From Phytophthora hibernalis (taxonomy: Eukaryota > Oomycota > Peronosporomycetes > Peronosporales > Peronosporaceae): a DNA stretch of 64,000 nucleotides. The translations under genes were made by a program, and so were the position numbers. Position 1 is the first letter of the stretch; the number at the start of each line of letters is the position of its first letter. Of the stretch, positions 1-11,278 are shown piece after piece. The stretch is from the NCBI GenBank assembly GCA_012656075.1, contig JAAKBF010000001.1, positions 62,001 through 126,000 of the forward strand, given 5' to 3'. The notes beneath the pieces were generated by a model. The model was not told the origin of the DNA. It did not search any database and was given only the letters and a program-made list of their open reading frames with translations.

Positions 1-1546
1 TGCGAAAAGAGGCCCCGGCGAAGAAGTTCTCGCGACCAGGTTACAAACAGAGCAAATGCAGGACTGGGTCACCATCGGAAAATCCCCCGACGACGTCTTT
101 CGCTTGTTCGGTCTCCAAAAGTCAGGAAATTCCCTACTTACAAACCCGAAGTTTACCTCGTGGGTCACGTATGTGGACAACCTTAATGCACTGAACCCAC
201 ATAAGACAACTTCAACTATCCAAACGCTGACGACTTACTACGGTGACGATGTACTGTTCAAGATAATAATGCTGCCAAGAATTCGGATGCTACAAAGAGT
301 ATCGCCTCCAAGTTGGAAGCTCAGCAGATTCAGGGGTGGCTGAACAGCGGAAAACACCAGACGATGCTTTCGTACAGATGGGAGTTGGCAAAGTGGGGGA
401 TGATCTCATGGCGAGCCCGCTATTCAGCACTTTGATCAAATACCTGGACGATTTCAACGCACAGTACCCTCGAAGAAAACAACTCTGTTTGATGTTTTGA
501 CGACGGGTTTCAAGGATGAAGCTCTGGCAAAGATTATCGCTTTTGGAAAGACTCTTGACAGTACGAAGACGGTTGCAACAAGGTTGGAGACGCAACAGAT
601 GAAAGTCTGGCGGGCCAGTGGTAAATCAGCGGACGATGTCTTCACACTGCTAAAACTTGACAAGGCACAGGACAACTTCTTTGGCAATCCACTGTATAAG
701 ACATGGGAGTCGTACATGAACGTCTTCAATAAAGAAAACCCAGGAAAAAGACGAACTTGTTCAAGACGCTGGCGGTTCACTACAGCGACAAACCATTGAT
801 CAAAATCCTTGAAGCGGCCAATAAAATACGGAATCTCGAACCTAGGGCTGAAATATTGCAGACGGATAAGATCAAGGGTTATCTCGCCATTAGGAAGTCT
901 CCTGATGAAGTCTTCAAGCTGCTTGGACTCGACGATGAATGGGATAATGTGATTGGCAATCCACTGTTCAAGACTTGGCTCAACTACGTGAAAACACTTG
1001 ACAAAGAGACCGCAGCGAAAAACTGATTGGTATTTTGTGCTTCACAGAAGCTACCACGATAATGGAGTTGAAGCGATGATTGACAAGGCGCTGCGGAATC
1101 CAAGCACTGTGAAACTCGCTAAAATGGTGCAGGAGAGACTGATGAGGCGTTGGATCGCCAACGAAAAGCCTCCTCAACTTACTTTCAAATGGATTCTACG
1201 TTTCCAGGCGGATGAAAATGTTCTTTCTGATCCGCGTTTCAAAACTTGGGCCAAGTATCTGTGTGATTTCAACAAGCGGTATCCCGACAGGAAAACTACA
1301 ATGATCGATGGTTTGAGAGACACCTTCAACGATCGAGCTCTTTTGAGGATGTTCGATAAGGCGAAGAAAGTCCCTAGTACGGAAAAACTGGCCATTAAGA
1401 TGCAGAACGCGTTGCTCAATAGATGGGTACGTGCGAAGGAAACCCCAGCAGACCTTTCCAGTATGCTACGTGGTGTGGTGACTGCTGATGAAATGATCCG
1501 GCGGTACGTTAAGAAGGCCAATACAGTATGGGGAAACATTGCTTAA
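1..1546 (+). pseudogene. WY/LWY-repeat RxLR-type effector, 5' end outside window, frame broken
   Basis: The reading shows about six repeats of the helical WY/LWY module of Phytophthora effectors. Each has a Trp-bearing helix, a K-S-P-D-D-V-F-like segment, an N-P-L-F/Y-K-T-W segment and a Y-hydrophobic-FN segment. The signal peptide and RxLR-dEER region would lie upstream of base 1 and are not visible. Pieces readable in different frames are about 56-270, 270-350, 350-478, 497-750, 757-1012 and 998-1546 (stop at 1544-1546). Frame changes lie near 268, 350, 478, 751 and 1012, all at A-rich runs. The repeats resemble those of the intact gene at 2431-3693 on the opposite strand. It may be a true pseudogene or a sequence with homopolymer errors. 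Role inferred from the family: secreted, acting inside the host plant cell. Confidence 0.75.
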
Positions 1547-2430
1547 TCCATAAAGCGCCCTTTAGATGACGGTGATACTTCTGAAGTATTATATTATTTG
1601 TCGCTTATTCGTTTATGAATAGGGCTTTCACTCCTATCATGCTTTCATACTAAACAGACGTACTGCTGCATGGCGATGATAAGGAAATCGTAGAAAATAT
1701 GTTAACTACATGTATTATAGTACTTCTACAAAGTTAGCCTCTGGGCTGTCTGCAAACCTCTCCACGAAAGAGAAGCAATCGGACCCAGTCTGATACTACG
1801 TTGTAGTTGCAGGTCCCAACGACATCAATGAGCTGTTGTAACTTAAAACAAAAGCAAAAACTCAGAACAAATTGGTGGCGTCACTTCATCAAACCGAATG
1901 AATAAGCTGCAACCAAGATTATCAGCTGCCATCAAATTCAGTAGATCATTCGTAGTACCAGAACTTTATCTACTGCTATGACGGAAAGACAATAGCTGGG
2001 GTATATTTTCAACTCAGTTTTCACTCGATGGCAGGTGATTTCAAATTGGCATAATACACGAGCGAACTCGAGGAAGTATTTATACTTTAAGCGATGCAAC
2101 CTCGATGCATTGCTCTGTCGTAGGTGCTGTAAAGCGAAGAATCCCAATGAATAGCGATGAGTAATATGCGCGATACAGTTGAACAATATTGAGGCGACTT
2201 CCAGACCAATACACGGAAAATATTCAATGTGTTGTTTCTTGAGTAAGCTTATCCTCACACAAGCAGAGTACACTGAAAAGCAAAAGATTATCCATCCGAT
2301 CAAGTCGTGCCTGATTAATTTGGGCGAGCATAATGGTAGTTTGGCATGCGCATCCATCATCGAACCACATCTTGAAAGATGTTCCAGGGTACCAACGACG
2401 AATATTCTATTGTAGCAGCGCTGCTTGGTT
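1547..2430. other. Gene-free spacer between effector loci
   Basis: AT-rich intergenic sequence. Short open frames on both strands have no recognisable motifs and look random. It separates the 3' ends of two effector genes on opposite strands (convergent). Confidence 0.6.
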
Positions 2431-3693
2431 CTAAGGGTTGAACGAGAACAACTTGCCAGGATTCGCCTTATCATATGCGTTGTAGTACGCACGCCAAATG
2501 TTTGTGTTCGGGTTTCTAGCCATGCTCGCCGGATCCAGCTTCAACACGTTCTTGAAGAGATGGTCTGGGGTTATTCCTTCCGTCATCCATTTGCTGAACA
2601 GTGCAGTCTTCGCTTTCTCCAAGTTCAGAGCGAATTTCTCTGTAGCAGGGACCTTCTTCGCCGCCTCGAGCATCTTCGTCAGGGTTTCGTCACCGTAGCT
2701 CTTCAAGAACGTCTCGATCATCGTTGTCTTCTTCGTGGGGAGTTTCTCGTTGAATTGGTTCATATACTTGACCCACGTGCTCAAGAGCGGATTACTAAGA
2801 AGATTCCCTCCTGCCTTGTCGAGGCTCAGCACCTTGAAGACACTGTACGGCGACTTGAAGAATTCCAACCACCCAGCGATCATATCATCTGCAATTTTCA
2901 TCGCTCCCGCAGTCTCCATATTTTTCCCCGAAGTGAGCAGTTTCAACACACCTTCCTCGCCATAGCTCTTCTTGAACACGTCGAACATAGTGGTCTGCCG
3001 CTTAGGCCATTCCTCGTTGAAAGTCTTGAGGTACTTCATATACGTGGCAAATTGTGGGCTGGTGAAAAGGTCGTCTGCAGCCGTGTTGAGCGTCAACTTC
3101 TTGAAAATATCGTGTGGGGTGCCTGAGTAGTCTACCAACCACTTGATATGTGCATCGTCCAGCCTCGTAGCGAGTTCCTTCGTGGTCGGGTTCTTCGCCG
3201 CTCCTGCCAACACCTTGGACAACTTGTCTGGCTTGAGTTGCTGCACCAATGATTTTACCATTGCCTCGTCGGTGTTACTTTTGCCAAGCGTTGCCACGTA
3301 CGTGGACCACGTTTTCCACTCTCCGCTTTGGAGTAGGTTGTCTGTCACCTTGTCGAGCTTTAGCACTCCATAGGCATCGTTGGCATTGGTCTTTGCGCTG
3401 GCGAGAGACTTGAGCTGTTTTTTTCGCACAATCTCCTTCCAAGTTTTGGCAGCGTTCTGGGCGATGTCGTCAAGGGCCACAACACCGAATACCCTCTCTT
3501 CGTCATTTGCGCTGTTATCCGTGTTCACCGTTTCGTGTTTTCGCAGAAATCGATTGACTGAGAGATCCTTCGGGCCAGTAATGAGCGAACGAGCTAAAAC
3601 GGGCTGGCTAGTCGTTGAATCGCTTGTCACCGTGGCAGCATCGACACTTGCGAGGAGGATAGAGACCAAGAGAGCAATGTAGTGAACGCGCAT
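2431..3693 (-). CDS. RxLR-dEER effector with WY/LWY repeats (420 aa)
   Basis: A secreted host-targeted effector by family. The start at 3693 gives a clear signal peptide (residues 1-19, hydrophobic core, ending near S-V-D-A), RFLR at residues 48-51 and DEER at 64-67, the standard oomycete spacing. The rest is helical. Modules with the Trp and Tyr core are recognisable from about residue 82, with W/Y-rich centres near residues 110, 190, 275 and 360, followed by a C-terminal tail ending F-S-F-N-P. No cysteine-rich domain or enzyme motif is visible. The last 140 or so codons are almost identical at DNA level to the paralogue at 9189-10456, whereas the N-terminal two thirds is clearly diverged. 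An oomycete initiator-like sequence lies just upstream (3725-3740). The host target cannot be read from sequence. Confidence 0.92.
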   Translation of the reverse strand: MRVHYIALLVSILLASVDAATVTSDSTTSQPVLARSLITGPKDLSVNRFLRKHETVNTDNSANDEERVFGVVALDDIAQNAAKTWKEIVRKKQLKSLASAKTNANDAYGVLKLDKVTDNLLQSGEWKTWSTYVATLGKSNTDEAMVKSLVQQLKPDKLSKVLAGAAKNPTTKELATRLDDAHIKWLVDYSGTPHDIFKKLTLNTAADDLFTSPQFATYMKYLKTFNEEWPKRQTTMFDVFKKSYGEEGVLKLLTSGKNMETAGAMKIADDMIAGWLEFFKSPYSVFKVLSLDKAGGNLLSNPLLSTWVKYMNQFNEKLPTKKTTMIETFLKSYGDETLTKMLEAAKKVPATEKFALNLEKAKTALFSKWMTEGITPDHLFKNVLKLDPASMARNPNTNIWRAYYNAYDKANPGKLFSFNP

Positions 3694-3724
3694 TGTGGAA
3701 CTCTACACCTGAGTGCAAAAGCGC

Positions 3725-3740
3725 GAATTTCGGAATGAAA
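3725..3740 (-). promoter_or_regulatory. Oomycete initiator/FPR-like core promoter
   Basis: Read on the minus strand this segment matches 12 of 16 positions of the oomycete core promoter consensus GCTCATTYYNCAWTTT, including TCATTCC and AAATT. It sits about 32-47 bases before the effector ATG at 3693, a usual distance for oomycete transcription starts. Confidence 0.5.
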
Positions 3741-5604
3741 AGGCAGCACTGGGCTCCTGCTCCGATCACCAAACAATTGACAAGACTTTCACGCCAAATC
3801 GCTCGGATGCGGGCATCAACCATGTGCTGACAGCACAGTGCTGCATAACTTGATGATGCAATACCCGTACAGGTGATGAAACTTGCACGGTGACCTGCTC
3901 ACTTCAGGTTACATGTGTGTTGTGTTGCCTCTCTAAAATTCACTACTTATAACGTTTCATATAGAAACCTCGTCCACGCTTTGGATCTAAATTTGCATCT
4001 TTTTATTTGGGGTATTCAGTTTTAAGAGGATTAACGCGCTCATTCTCATGAAACTGAATAAGTCAAGATAAATCGGTATTCCAAGGGTATTCAAAAACAG
4101 TGGTGTGGGAGCTGAGCAGATCCCAAGATATTTTTTGTGTGTTTACCCCCGCCAGGTACACCGCAGCGGGTCCGTAACCCCACACAAGGCTAAGTACATA
4201 CAGTACGTACCGGTACTGTTCCTCAATCGCAGTCTTTATCTTGGTGAATGTGACCGTCACCGCCACCAAGATGACGGATAGTAATATACCAGGGTAATAC
4301 ATAGACATGTTGACTAAAAATTTATCGTCGGATTGAAAAGTACTGCCCACCAGGGTTCGGTATTAATAGTACAAATCATAAAATTACTAATTAGCTAGTA
4401 TTAATAGGAAAAGTACTACTAGTGTTCAAGTGAAGCTCGTTATAATAGTAGAACTGTTGAAATTAGAATTAAAAAAAGAGCGTTATCTGTGCTATTAGTA
4501 CTAATATCACTATTAACCTGAGCATCTTTAAAAGCCGCGCGCGAAGGGTGGCTCAGCAGTCTTCACAAGTTCATTCTCTCTCATTTCATTCATTTCTCGT
4601 AAATCGTCGCCCGATGAACAACCAATGAGGTGTACAAAGATTGAGAGGACGTATAGAATATCTCCGGTAGTATTTACAGATGCAGTGCATTGTCTATGCA
4701 TTAACGAGCTGTGCACTAAATCTAACGTACATGTAGCACTCTGGAAAACGTGAGACTTAAGCTTTTTTTCTATCGTACGTACTTGTCGTCAAAATTAACA
4801 GCAAAGTGTGCAGCTTCTGTAGCCATAAATGTGACCACATGTACATATTCATACCTACGTGAAGATAGTGCTTACGGGTGATAGGAAGGCATATCCAAAC
4901 TCTGGATGCGAAATAAGAAAGTGAGAAACGTTTGTGTGTGGAACGTGAAGCCTCTCTATCAGAAGCTCGACCGGTTGTAACCGGTTGACCGAATAAAGCA
5001 AGATGTATATCCTTTGCTTGCAATACATGTGCGCTTTTGGTTAGGTAGTGGGTGTTTAAAGGCATTTAAAAACGAGTATTTACAACAGGATCATTCCTCA
5101 CGAGCTCGGTGCGCACGCGGGCCCACAATTAACGAGCTCTGTGGCAGCTGTTCTGCGCCACAATCATCTTCAGCTCCAGCGCATAAGAAAAAGCACGCAT
5201 TGTATCTCGTTAGTAGCGAAAATAGTTCATTAGTAGTAGCAATAGTAGTGCTATTACAAACGAGATCGACCAACTACTAATGATATAATACTAAGGTCTA
5301 TCTCAAGATTTCGTTAGTACGAAGTATTAGGATTATCACTACCGGTACTAATCCAAAATCCTCACTACTACCGAGCCCTGCTGCCCCACACATACAGACT
5401 CGGTGCGGACATCATTCCATTCGCTGCAAAATGCACATTGCTGAAGGAGGTTGCGATGTGGCCATTCTTAAGGAGTCTATTCTCCTCCATTGAATCTGCA
5501 AAAACACTTGACGGCTACGAGTTTTGCTAAAACCAGCTTGAGGCGCGGCTGTTGAAGCCGTTGAATTTGATTTTGAGAAACCTTCCAAGGGCGGCTGAAC
5601 CCAC
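3741..5604. other. Gene-free region, low-complexity TAGTA-rich tracts
   Basis: No convincing gene on either strand. Stretches around 4360-4520 and 5205-5360 are rich in TAGTA/TACTA words in both orientations, typical of decayed oomycete intergenic DNA. Confidence 0.5.
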
Positions 5605-5805
5605 ACTCGTTAATGCAACTTTGGGTTTGAGCACCTTCAGCAACTTGGGTTTGGACACCTTTGGACACCTTCAGCAATTTCCAGCACTTTCAGAAAAATC
5701 ACATAAACAAAAAGTGAAAGGAAAAATTTGTAACGTTGGTTCAGTGGTTGAGATCGCAGGTATGCAAAGTTGCTGAAGGTGCTCAAACACAAGTTGCTTT
5801 AACGA
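5605..5805. repeat. Inverted repeat (foldback/MITE-like), about 200 bp
   Basis: The left arm (about 5605-5646) carries GTTTGAGCACCTTCAGCAAC. The right arm (about 5768-5805) carries its reverse complement with flanking CGTTAA/TTAACG and GCAACTT/AAGTTGC matches. The arms are imperfect over roughly 37 bases. Inside is a short direct repetition of TTTGGACACC. No coding potential. Probably a small decayed foldback or MITE. Confidence 0.55.
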
Positions 5806-6597
5806 GAGACGGCTGAACCAACGGATACTGATGTTGAGTGAATTGGATATGGATGTAGTTAGACAGCTCTGCTCACAAGTTTGCGCTTTATTAAAGCAGT
5901 TATCGAGTGTGCAGTGAAGTTTTAACTATTTTGGACCGCCTCCCCACGGTGCAGGACATGGCGTTTGCTGTGACAACGAGTGAGGAAAAGATAAAGCAGC
6001 CCCGTGCGGGATATCAAGCAGGTGAACCAGTTTCAAGCTAGACAAAGAGGATACTTTCGCTCGTTTTAGGCAATTGATTTCAACTTGGGCTAACGTTAAT
6101 ATAGGTTGTGATGGGCGATCTGGGGGAAATGTTTGTGGTATCTATGTATCCCTGTCGTAGGCGATTTAAAGAGAAGCGAGTTTTAAAAACGAAGGATGTC
6201 GTAACTTTCTTTCAATTAAACTAAGTTGTCCGAAGTAACGGGGTGAATGATGTACATTGCCGCCATTGCAACTCAACATCATGAAAATAAAAGTTTTTAT
6301 TCTGGGAACCACGCTTCATGTATCATTAGGGGGTCGAACATAACAAAACAACCTGCTCATGTTTTCGACCGATTTCTGCTCATGACTTCGACCATTTTCT
6401 GCTTAACTCATTTCTAAGTTCAACTTGCTTGTTCCCTCGTTCCCTACCGTGAAGTTCACGTGCCCCATGGGCGCTGCTTCACTACTGAATTCGGGTAGAC
6501 GATAAACCAAGGTCATGAAGTGCCATGATGAGGAAAGAGCGAGGTGCATCGGTGAACAAAATGCTCCTACTAGTACACGGGGACTGGTCTGGGTTAG
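5806..6597. other. Gene-free spacer
   Basis: No gene, repeat or RNA recognised. Several stops in every frame. Confidence 0.5.
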
Positions 6598-7011
6598 AAG
6601 GAGAGAGGGAGAGAAGATATTGACGAGGAACACGATGCTGAATGCGAGGTTGAGGTGGAAGATGAGGGGTCAGTGTCTAATGTCCATACACCGGATAAAA
6701 TGCAGCGAGAGGCAGAAGCTGGGCGTCTAATCCGAGAAGAGGAGGAGCGTCGCGCTCAGCGTAAGCTGAAGCGGATGCTGGAGCTTCTTGGACAGAACAA
6801 TGGCCGAAATGGAGACGTTGGACACCGTCTTGTTTTGCTTTTCGTTTGTGTTGCATTAATGTCCACAACAGGCGCTGTCGTTTTCGTCTTGGGTATTGGT
6901 TCGTACGCCGTGAAAGTTTGCAGCGCCCAGATCGTTGATGTTCAGGTTCCACACGCCCAGCTCACCAAGAAGATGATCAATATCCGCTTCAAACCTCATT
7001 CCCCCATGTAG
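6598..7011 (+). CDS. Uncertain acidic/charged open frame, possible exon or relic
   Basis: The frame is open from 6598 to the stop at 7011. Its first part is strongly acidic (runs of D/E), then comes a charged helical stretch rich in E, R and K (about 6700-6790), then a hydrophobic segment (about 6830-6920). The first Met is at 6655. Three stops directly upstream remove any longer start. An opposite-strand frame (6856-7077) also reads plausibly, so strand is not settled. No family recognised. It may be a fragment of a transposon protein. Confidence 0.2.
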   Translation, partial: KERGREDIDEEHDAECEVEVEDEGSVSNVHTPDKMQREAEAGRLIREEEERRAQRKLKRMLELLGQNNGRNGDVGHRLVLLFVCVALMSTTGAVVFVLGIGSYAVKVCSAQIVDVQVPHAQLTKKMINIRFKPHSPM

Positions 7012-9188
7012 CCTGAGCAGACTGCACTCCTCCTCTTCACGACAGACGCAAGACAAATCCTCACCAACTAAAGCCATTTCACCTCCTCTTCCTGGTCACT
7101 GTTCGCGTCGCTCAGCATGTCGTCATCGTCCCCTCCAACGCTACGACCGCCACAACGTCGACATTCTCCCGTAGAAGGCGCAGCCGAGTACTTAGCTTCG
7201 GCATTGCCGATAGCTCCCCCTCGGGGATTCTTCTCGCGAACTGTTTCGTCAACACTCCCTCGCTCGGCTAAACAGCTCATTTCGAATGTTCGACCCCCCA
7301 ATAGTGTCGATTTTGTGCCACTTGTGTTGCATCAAATCAGTGATGCTCCACTACGGTTGCTCACGTTCAGAGGTATATTTCCCGGTAGGAGAGGGGACGA
7401 CATTAAGGCGTTCAGAAAATCGTAGCAGATGCATGTATTTCTCCATAATGCACACATCATTGCCTCGTCCACAAATGACGATTTAGTCTGATCTGATGCC
7501 AACTACTTTTGCTTTCAGCAGCTGCAGGAAAGACCATGTTTCTCCTCTAATGGCTTCGGTAAGCTCACTGAAATCAACATATTACGTTGATTTGGTCTTC
7601 TTTCAGTAGAGTCATCTTCTTGATTGGAGCACATTTTCACCTGTAATGACCGTTTTCTAGTCGGCCAACACCACATTCATTGAAATCGAAGCTGCAATCG
7701 AGTCGGTCGCGGTGATGACGAGTGATTTTGGGGGCCACTGATAAGGAATCACATGCTTCAATGCCTGAACTTGTCGTTAAGGCTACAAAATTCCAACGAA
7801 AGGTGGAGCCGCAGTTGCTGTCCCCGCCTCGCGTGCTGTGTCAACAATATCTTAATCAGTGATATGGGAAATCACCGATTCAGCAATTATGTTCATGTGC
7901 TCTTCTTCTGCTATTAGCTTTTCTGGACTATGCCCAAAGAAACTACTGAAGGATCTCATTGCGTTGGCCCAAAAGAAGCGAGATATCACCTTGACGAATA
8001 TTGAGAGAAACTGGAGCTGAGACAACCACCGCCTACCGACACTGACTTAAATTTCTGTCGCCTTGAATGTGCTAATCAAGGACGGTGGCTTGATCACAAG
8101 TTTAGCGTGCCTCGCTTTCAATATGTTTATACTCGTCTTTGTTACTCGCTCCGGACCCCACTCTGCCACAACTACATGAATTGTCAAATTATATTGACTG
8201 ATGGAGCTTCTTCAGAAACGTCGTCACCACCAGAGAGAGTGACGCCCTTGGTGATCGCTTTCCTGGTCGGAAACGAAGAAATGGGCTACATGCTCGCGCT
8301 CATGTCGGTGTAATTACCAGAGACAGACACGATCTCACAGTTTGGAAATTGCACCCTTGTATCTCCGTTGAAAGCTCACACGAACACCCTGATCACGAAT
8401 TCGCATATCAGCTCAGAATGGGTTTGAGGCTATTTCAACTTCGACCTCACGTATTCAACTTCACGATCCATTCAATTTCTACTGTCGATATGTGCCTTGA
8501 TACTGAAGTTGGGGCTAATGCATAAAACACATACGGCGACTTCCTTCTGCATGCTCTTCTACCCAAAACTATCGTGTGCCGAAAACTTCCTTATTTAAAT
8601 CTGTGTTCCCGCTACAATTTATTTTATGAAGATCAAAGACGTCTGAAAAGGGGCTGTAGTCGACTCGCTTGAAGCACATTCTGCAAACGTGAATAGCTAC
8701 ATTTCGTATTCCGCTCTACTTCGAAGTATGTGGCATTGCTTTACGGCACCCCGCTTGATGTATTACGAAGAGTCTAATCAAGCACGCAAGAAAATCCGAA
8801 CGTAAAATAGACCTGTGGGCACGTACATGTATCTGCCTTTGGACTACTCCTGTTTAGGATTTTGCTATAACCTCCATGACAGTCAATCGGGATAATTCGT
8901 ACGCTGTTGGATCAAGCAACGTATTCATTCATCGCCGCCACCTTGGCACTTTATCCAGCACGATCCCCACCCGTTACCGGTATTTTGCCCACACCTCTGT
9001 TCAAAATCGGGTTGCTCTTAATGTCGTGCGACAGGATCAAACTTTTGGAGCAGAAACGAATACGGCTCCGTGGATATGAGTGGCATCGCAGTCCCAATCG
9101 CACGCGAAGACCTTAGCCTAGGTAGCAGACTGCACTGCATCTTCTACACTAGATTAGTCAATGATGATATGGAAGCAGCTTTTTTATT
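7012..9188. other. Gene-free region
   Basis: Only short open frames without motifs. Nothing supported. It ends directly at the stop codon side of the effector paralogue at 9189. Confidence 0.5.
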
Positions 9189-10456
9189 CTAAGGGTTAAA
9201 CGAGAACAACTTGCCAGGGTTCGCCTTGTCGTATGCGTTGTAGTATGCACGCCAAATGTTTGTGTTCGGGTTTCTAGCCATGCTCGCCGGATCCAGCTTC
9301 AACACGTTCTTGAAGAGATGGTCTGGGGTTATTCCTTCCGTCATCCATTTGCTGAACAGTGCAGTCTTCGCTTTCTCCAAATTCAGAGCGAATTTCTCTG
9401 TAGCAGGGACCTTCTTCGCCGCCTCGAGCATCTTCGTCAGGGTTTCGTCACCGTAGCTCTTCAAGAACGTCTCGATCATCGTCGTCTTCTTCATGGGGAG
9501 CTTCTCGTTGAATTGGTTCATATACTTGACCCACGTGCTCAAGAGCGGATTACTAAGAAGATTCCCTCCTGCCTTGTCGAGGCTCAGCACCTTGAAAACA
9601 CTGTAAGGTGACTTGGTGAATTCTAGCCAGCCCTCCAGCATTTCATCCATCATTTTGGTCGCCCCGCACTCTGGGCATTTTGAGCCGAAACGATCAACTT
9701 CAACAGACCTTCATCTCCATAGCTTTTCTTGAACACTTCGAACACAGTTGTTGGCTGGTTACCGTCTTTCTTGTTGAAAGCGTCAACGTACTTGGCATAC
9801 GTAGCAAGTTGCGGGCTATCGAAGATATCGAGCCTCGCCTGATTGAGCTTCAGGATGTTGAAAATTTCGTCTGCGTTGCTGGAAAAGCCACCAACCCACC
9901 ACTTAATCTGTGCCGCCTCCAGCCGCGTAGCAATCTCCTTCGTGTTCGCGTTTTTGGCCGCTTCTGACAGCACCTTCGACAACTTATCTGGCTTGAGGTG
10001 AAACACCAACGCCGTAGCCATTGCTTCGTCAGCGTTACTTTTGTCGATCATCGCAACATACGTAGACCACGCTTTCCACTCTGCGCTTTGAAATAGGTTG
10101 CCCGTTACCGTGTCGACCTTCAGAGTTTTATAGGCATCGTTGGCGTTGGTCTTTGCGCTCAGCATCGTCTGGAACTGCTTGCCCTGCACAAAATCATCCC
10201 AAACCTTGCCAGCGTTGTGGACGATGTCGTCAAGGAAAGGAACGTTGAATATCACCCTCTCTTCGTCTTCAGCATTTTCGTCCGTGTTCACCGCTTTGTG
10301 TTTCCTGAGAAATCGCTTGACTGGGAAATCCTTCGAGTCAGTTGAGAGCGACCGAACGAAAACGTCTCCGGTAGTCGTAGAATCTCTTGTCACCATGGCA
10401 GCATCGACACTTGCGAGGAAGGTAGCGGCTAATAGCACGACGTAGTGTACGCGCAT
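9189..10456 (-). pseudogene. RxLR-dEER effector paralogue, single frame break at about 9662
   Basis: Start at 10456 gives a signal peptide (residues 1-19), RFLR at 48-51 and DEER at 64-67, at the same positions as the gene at 2431-3693. WY-type modules follow to residue about 262. The frame is lost at a short C run (9662-9665, G run on the coding strand), giving a stop at 9650. The next frame, 9653 to 9189, continues with the expected C-terminal modules. So either the gene makes a 268-residue truncated effector or one base was lost in sequencing. The C-terminal part is nearly identical in DNA to 2431-2845, while the N-terminal part shares the plan but many residues differ. The family acts inside plant cells; no specific target is known from sequence. 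Confidence 0.85.
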
Positions 10457-11124
10457 GGTAGAACTTTACACACGTTGGGACCTGAGTACTGAAGTGCAAA
10501 TTTCGAAGTGCGTGCAATGGGAGGCGGACATCAAAACAAAGGAGTAAACTTTGAGGTCTACCAAATCGCAACCAAATAAAACAAATCGCTGGCGATGCTT
10601 CATGGGACTATTTTAATAAACATGTGTTGCGCAGTCTAGGAGAGCAGTGCACGCCATACCGCTCACTGCACGTTGGATTTATCATAACAAATGGTTTTAT
10701 CATAATACCATCTACATATTGTGTCGACTCGACACTGCTTAAGTATGTGTACTGTACAGTTACAATCACATACATGTACATGTGCTGTACCAGGTTCAGT
10801 GTACACCGTGCATAAGATTGAATGGGGCAACAACTTCGGTACAGTACAGGCAGTCGCGTACAGATCGTACCCGCTGAACAGATCCCAAGGAAATAGACCA
10901 GTGTTTCTTTCTGCCAGGTGTTCCACAAACAACCGGTTCCGTAACCAACAAACATACTTGGGCTCTGTATTTCAATCCTTTTATTCTACCAAAGCTGTCG
11001 TGTTCCCCAAACACAGCTTATGTCCTGATGACTGTGGGTCACAGTGTGGTGTGCTGTCGACTACATGTAATATAATAGTACATGTATAATACTCAGGGTT
11101 CAACAATTAAGGCATTCTTGCCTA
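10457..11124. other. Gene-free spacer upstream of effector
   Basis: Contains GTAC-rich low-complexity DNA around 10735-10800. Promoter-like AAATTTGCACTTC (minus strand, around 10490-10505) lies upstream of the effector start but matches the oomycete initiator only weakly. No other gene seen. Confidence 0.45.
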
Positions 11125-11278
11125 CAGTAATGTGCGTCAATAAGGAGCGGGGTATCAACTAATATCCTTTGAAATATTATACATCTGGCAGTGAGGAACA
11201 TATGTGTATGTCTTGTGGGCTTTAATACCCTCCTTAATTAAATTCATATCAGGTATTCCTTATTGACGCACATTACTG
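11125..11278. mobile_element. MITE family 1, copy 1 (TA-flanked)
   Basis: A 154-base element with terminal inverted repeats beginning CAGTAATGTGCGTCAATAAG and the target dinucleotide TA on both sides (11123-11124 and 11279-11280). It has no coding capacity. TA duplication and CAG termini point to mobilisation by a Tc1/mariner-superfamily transposase. The interior matches the copy at 14943-15099 in reverse orientation. Confidence 0.85.

Noticed and set aside
260..1020. Introns explaining the effector frame changes
   Set aside because: Conserved module sequence continues across each break with no room for an intron and no GT-AG pair.
8876..9116. Short plus-strand frames upstream of the second effector locus
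   Set aside because: Random-looking sequence with no motif, and overlapping frames are equally open.
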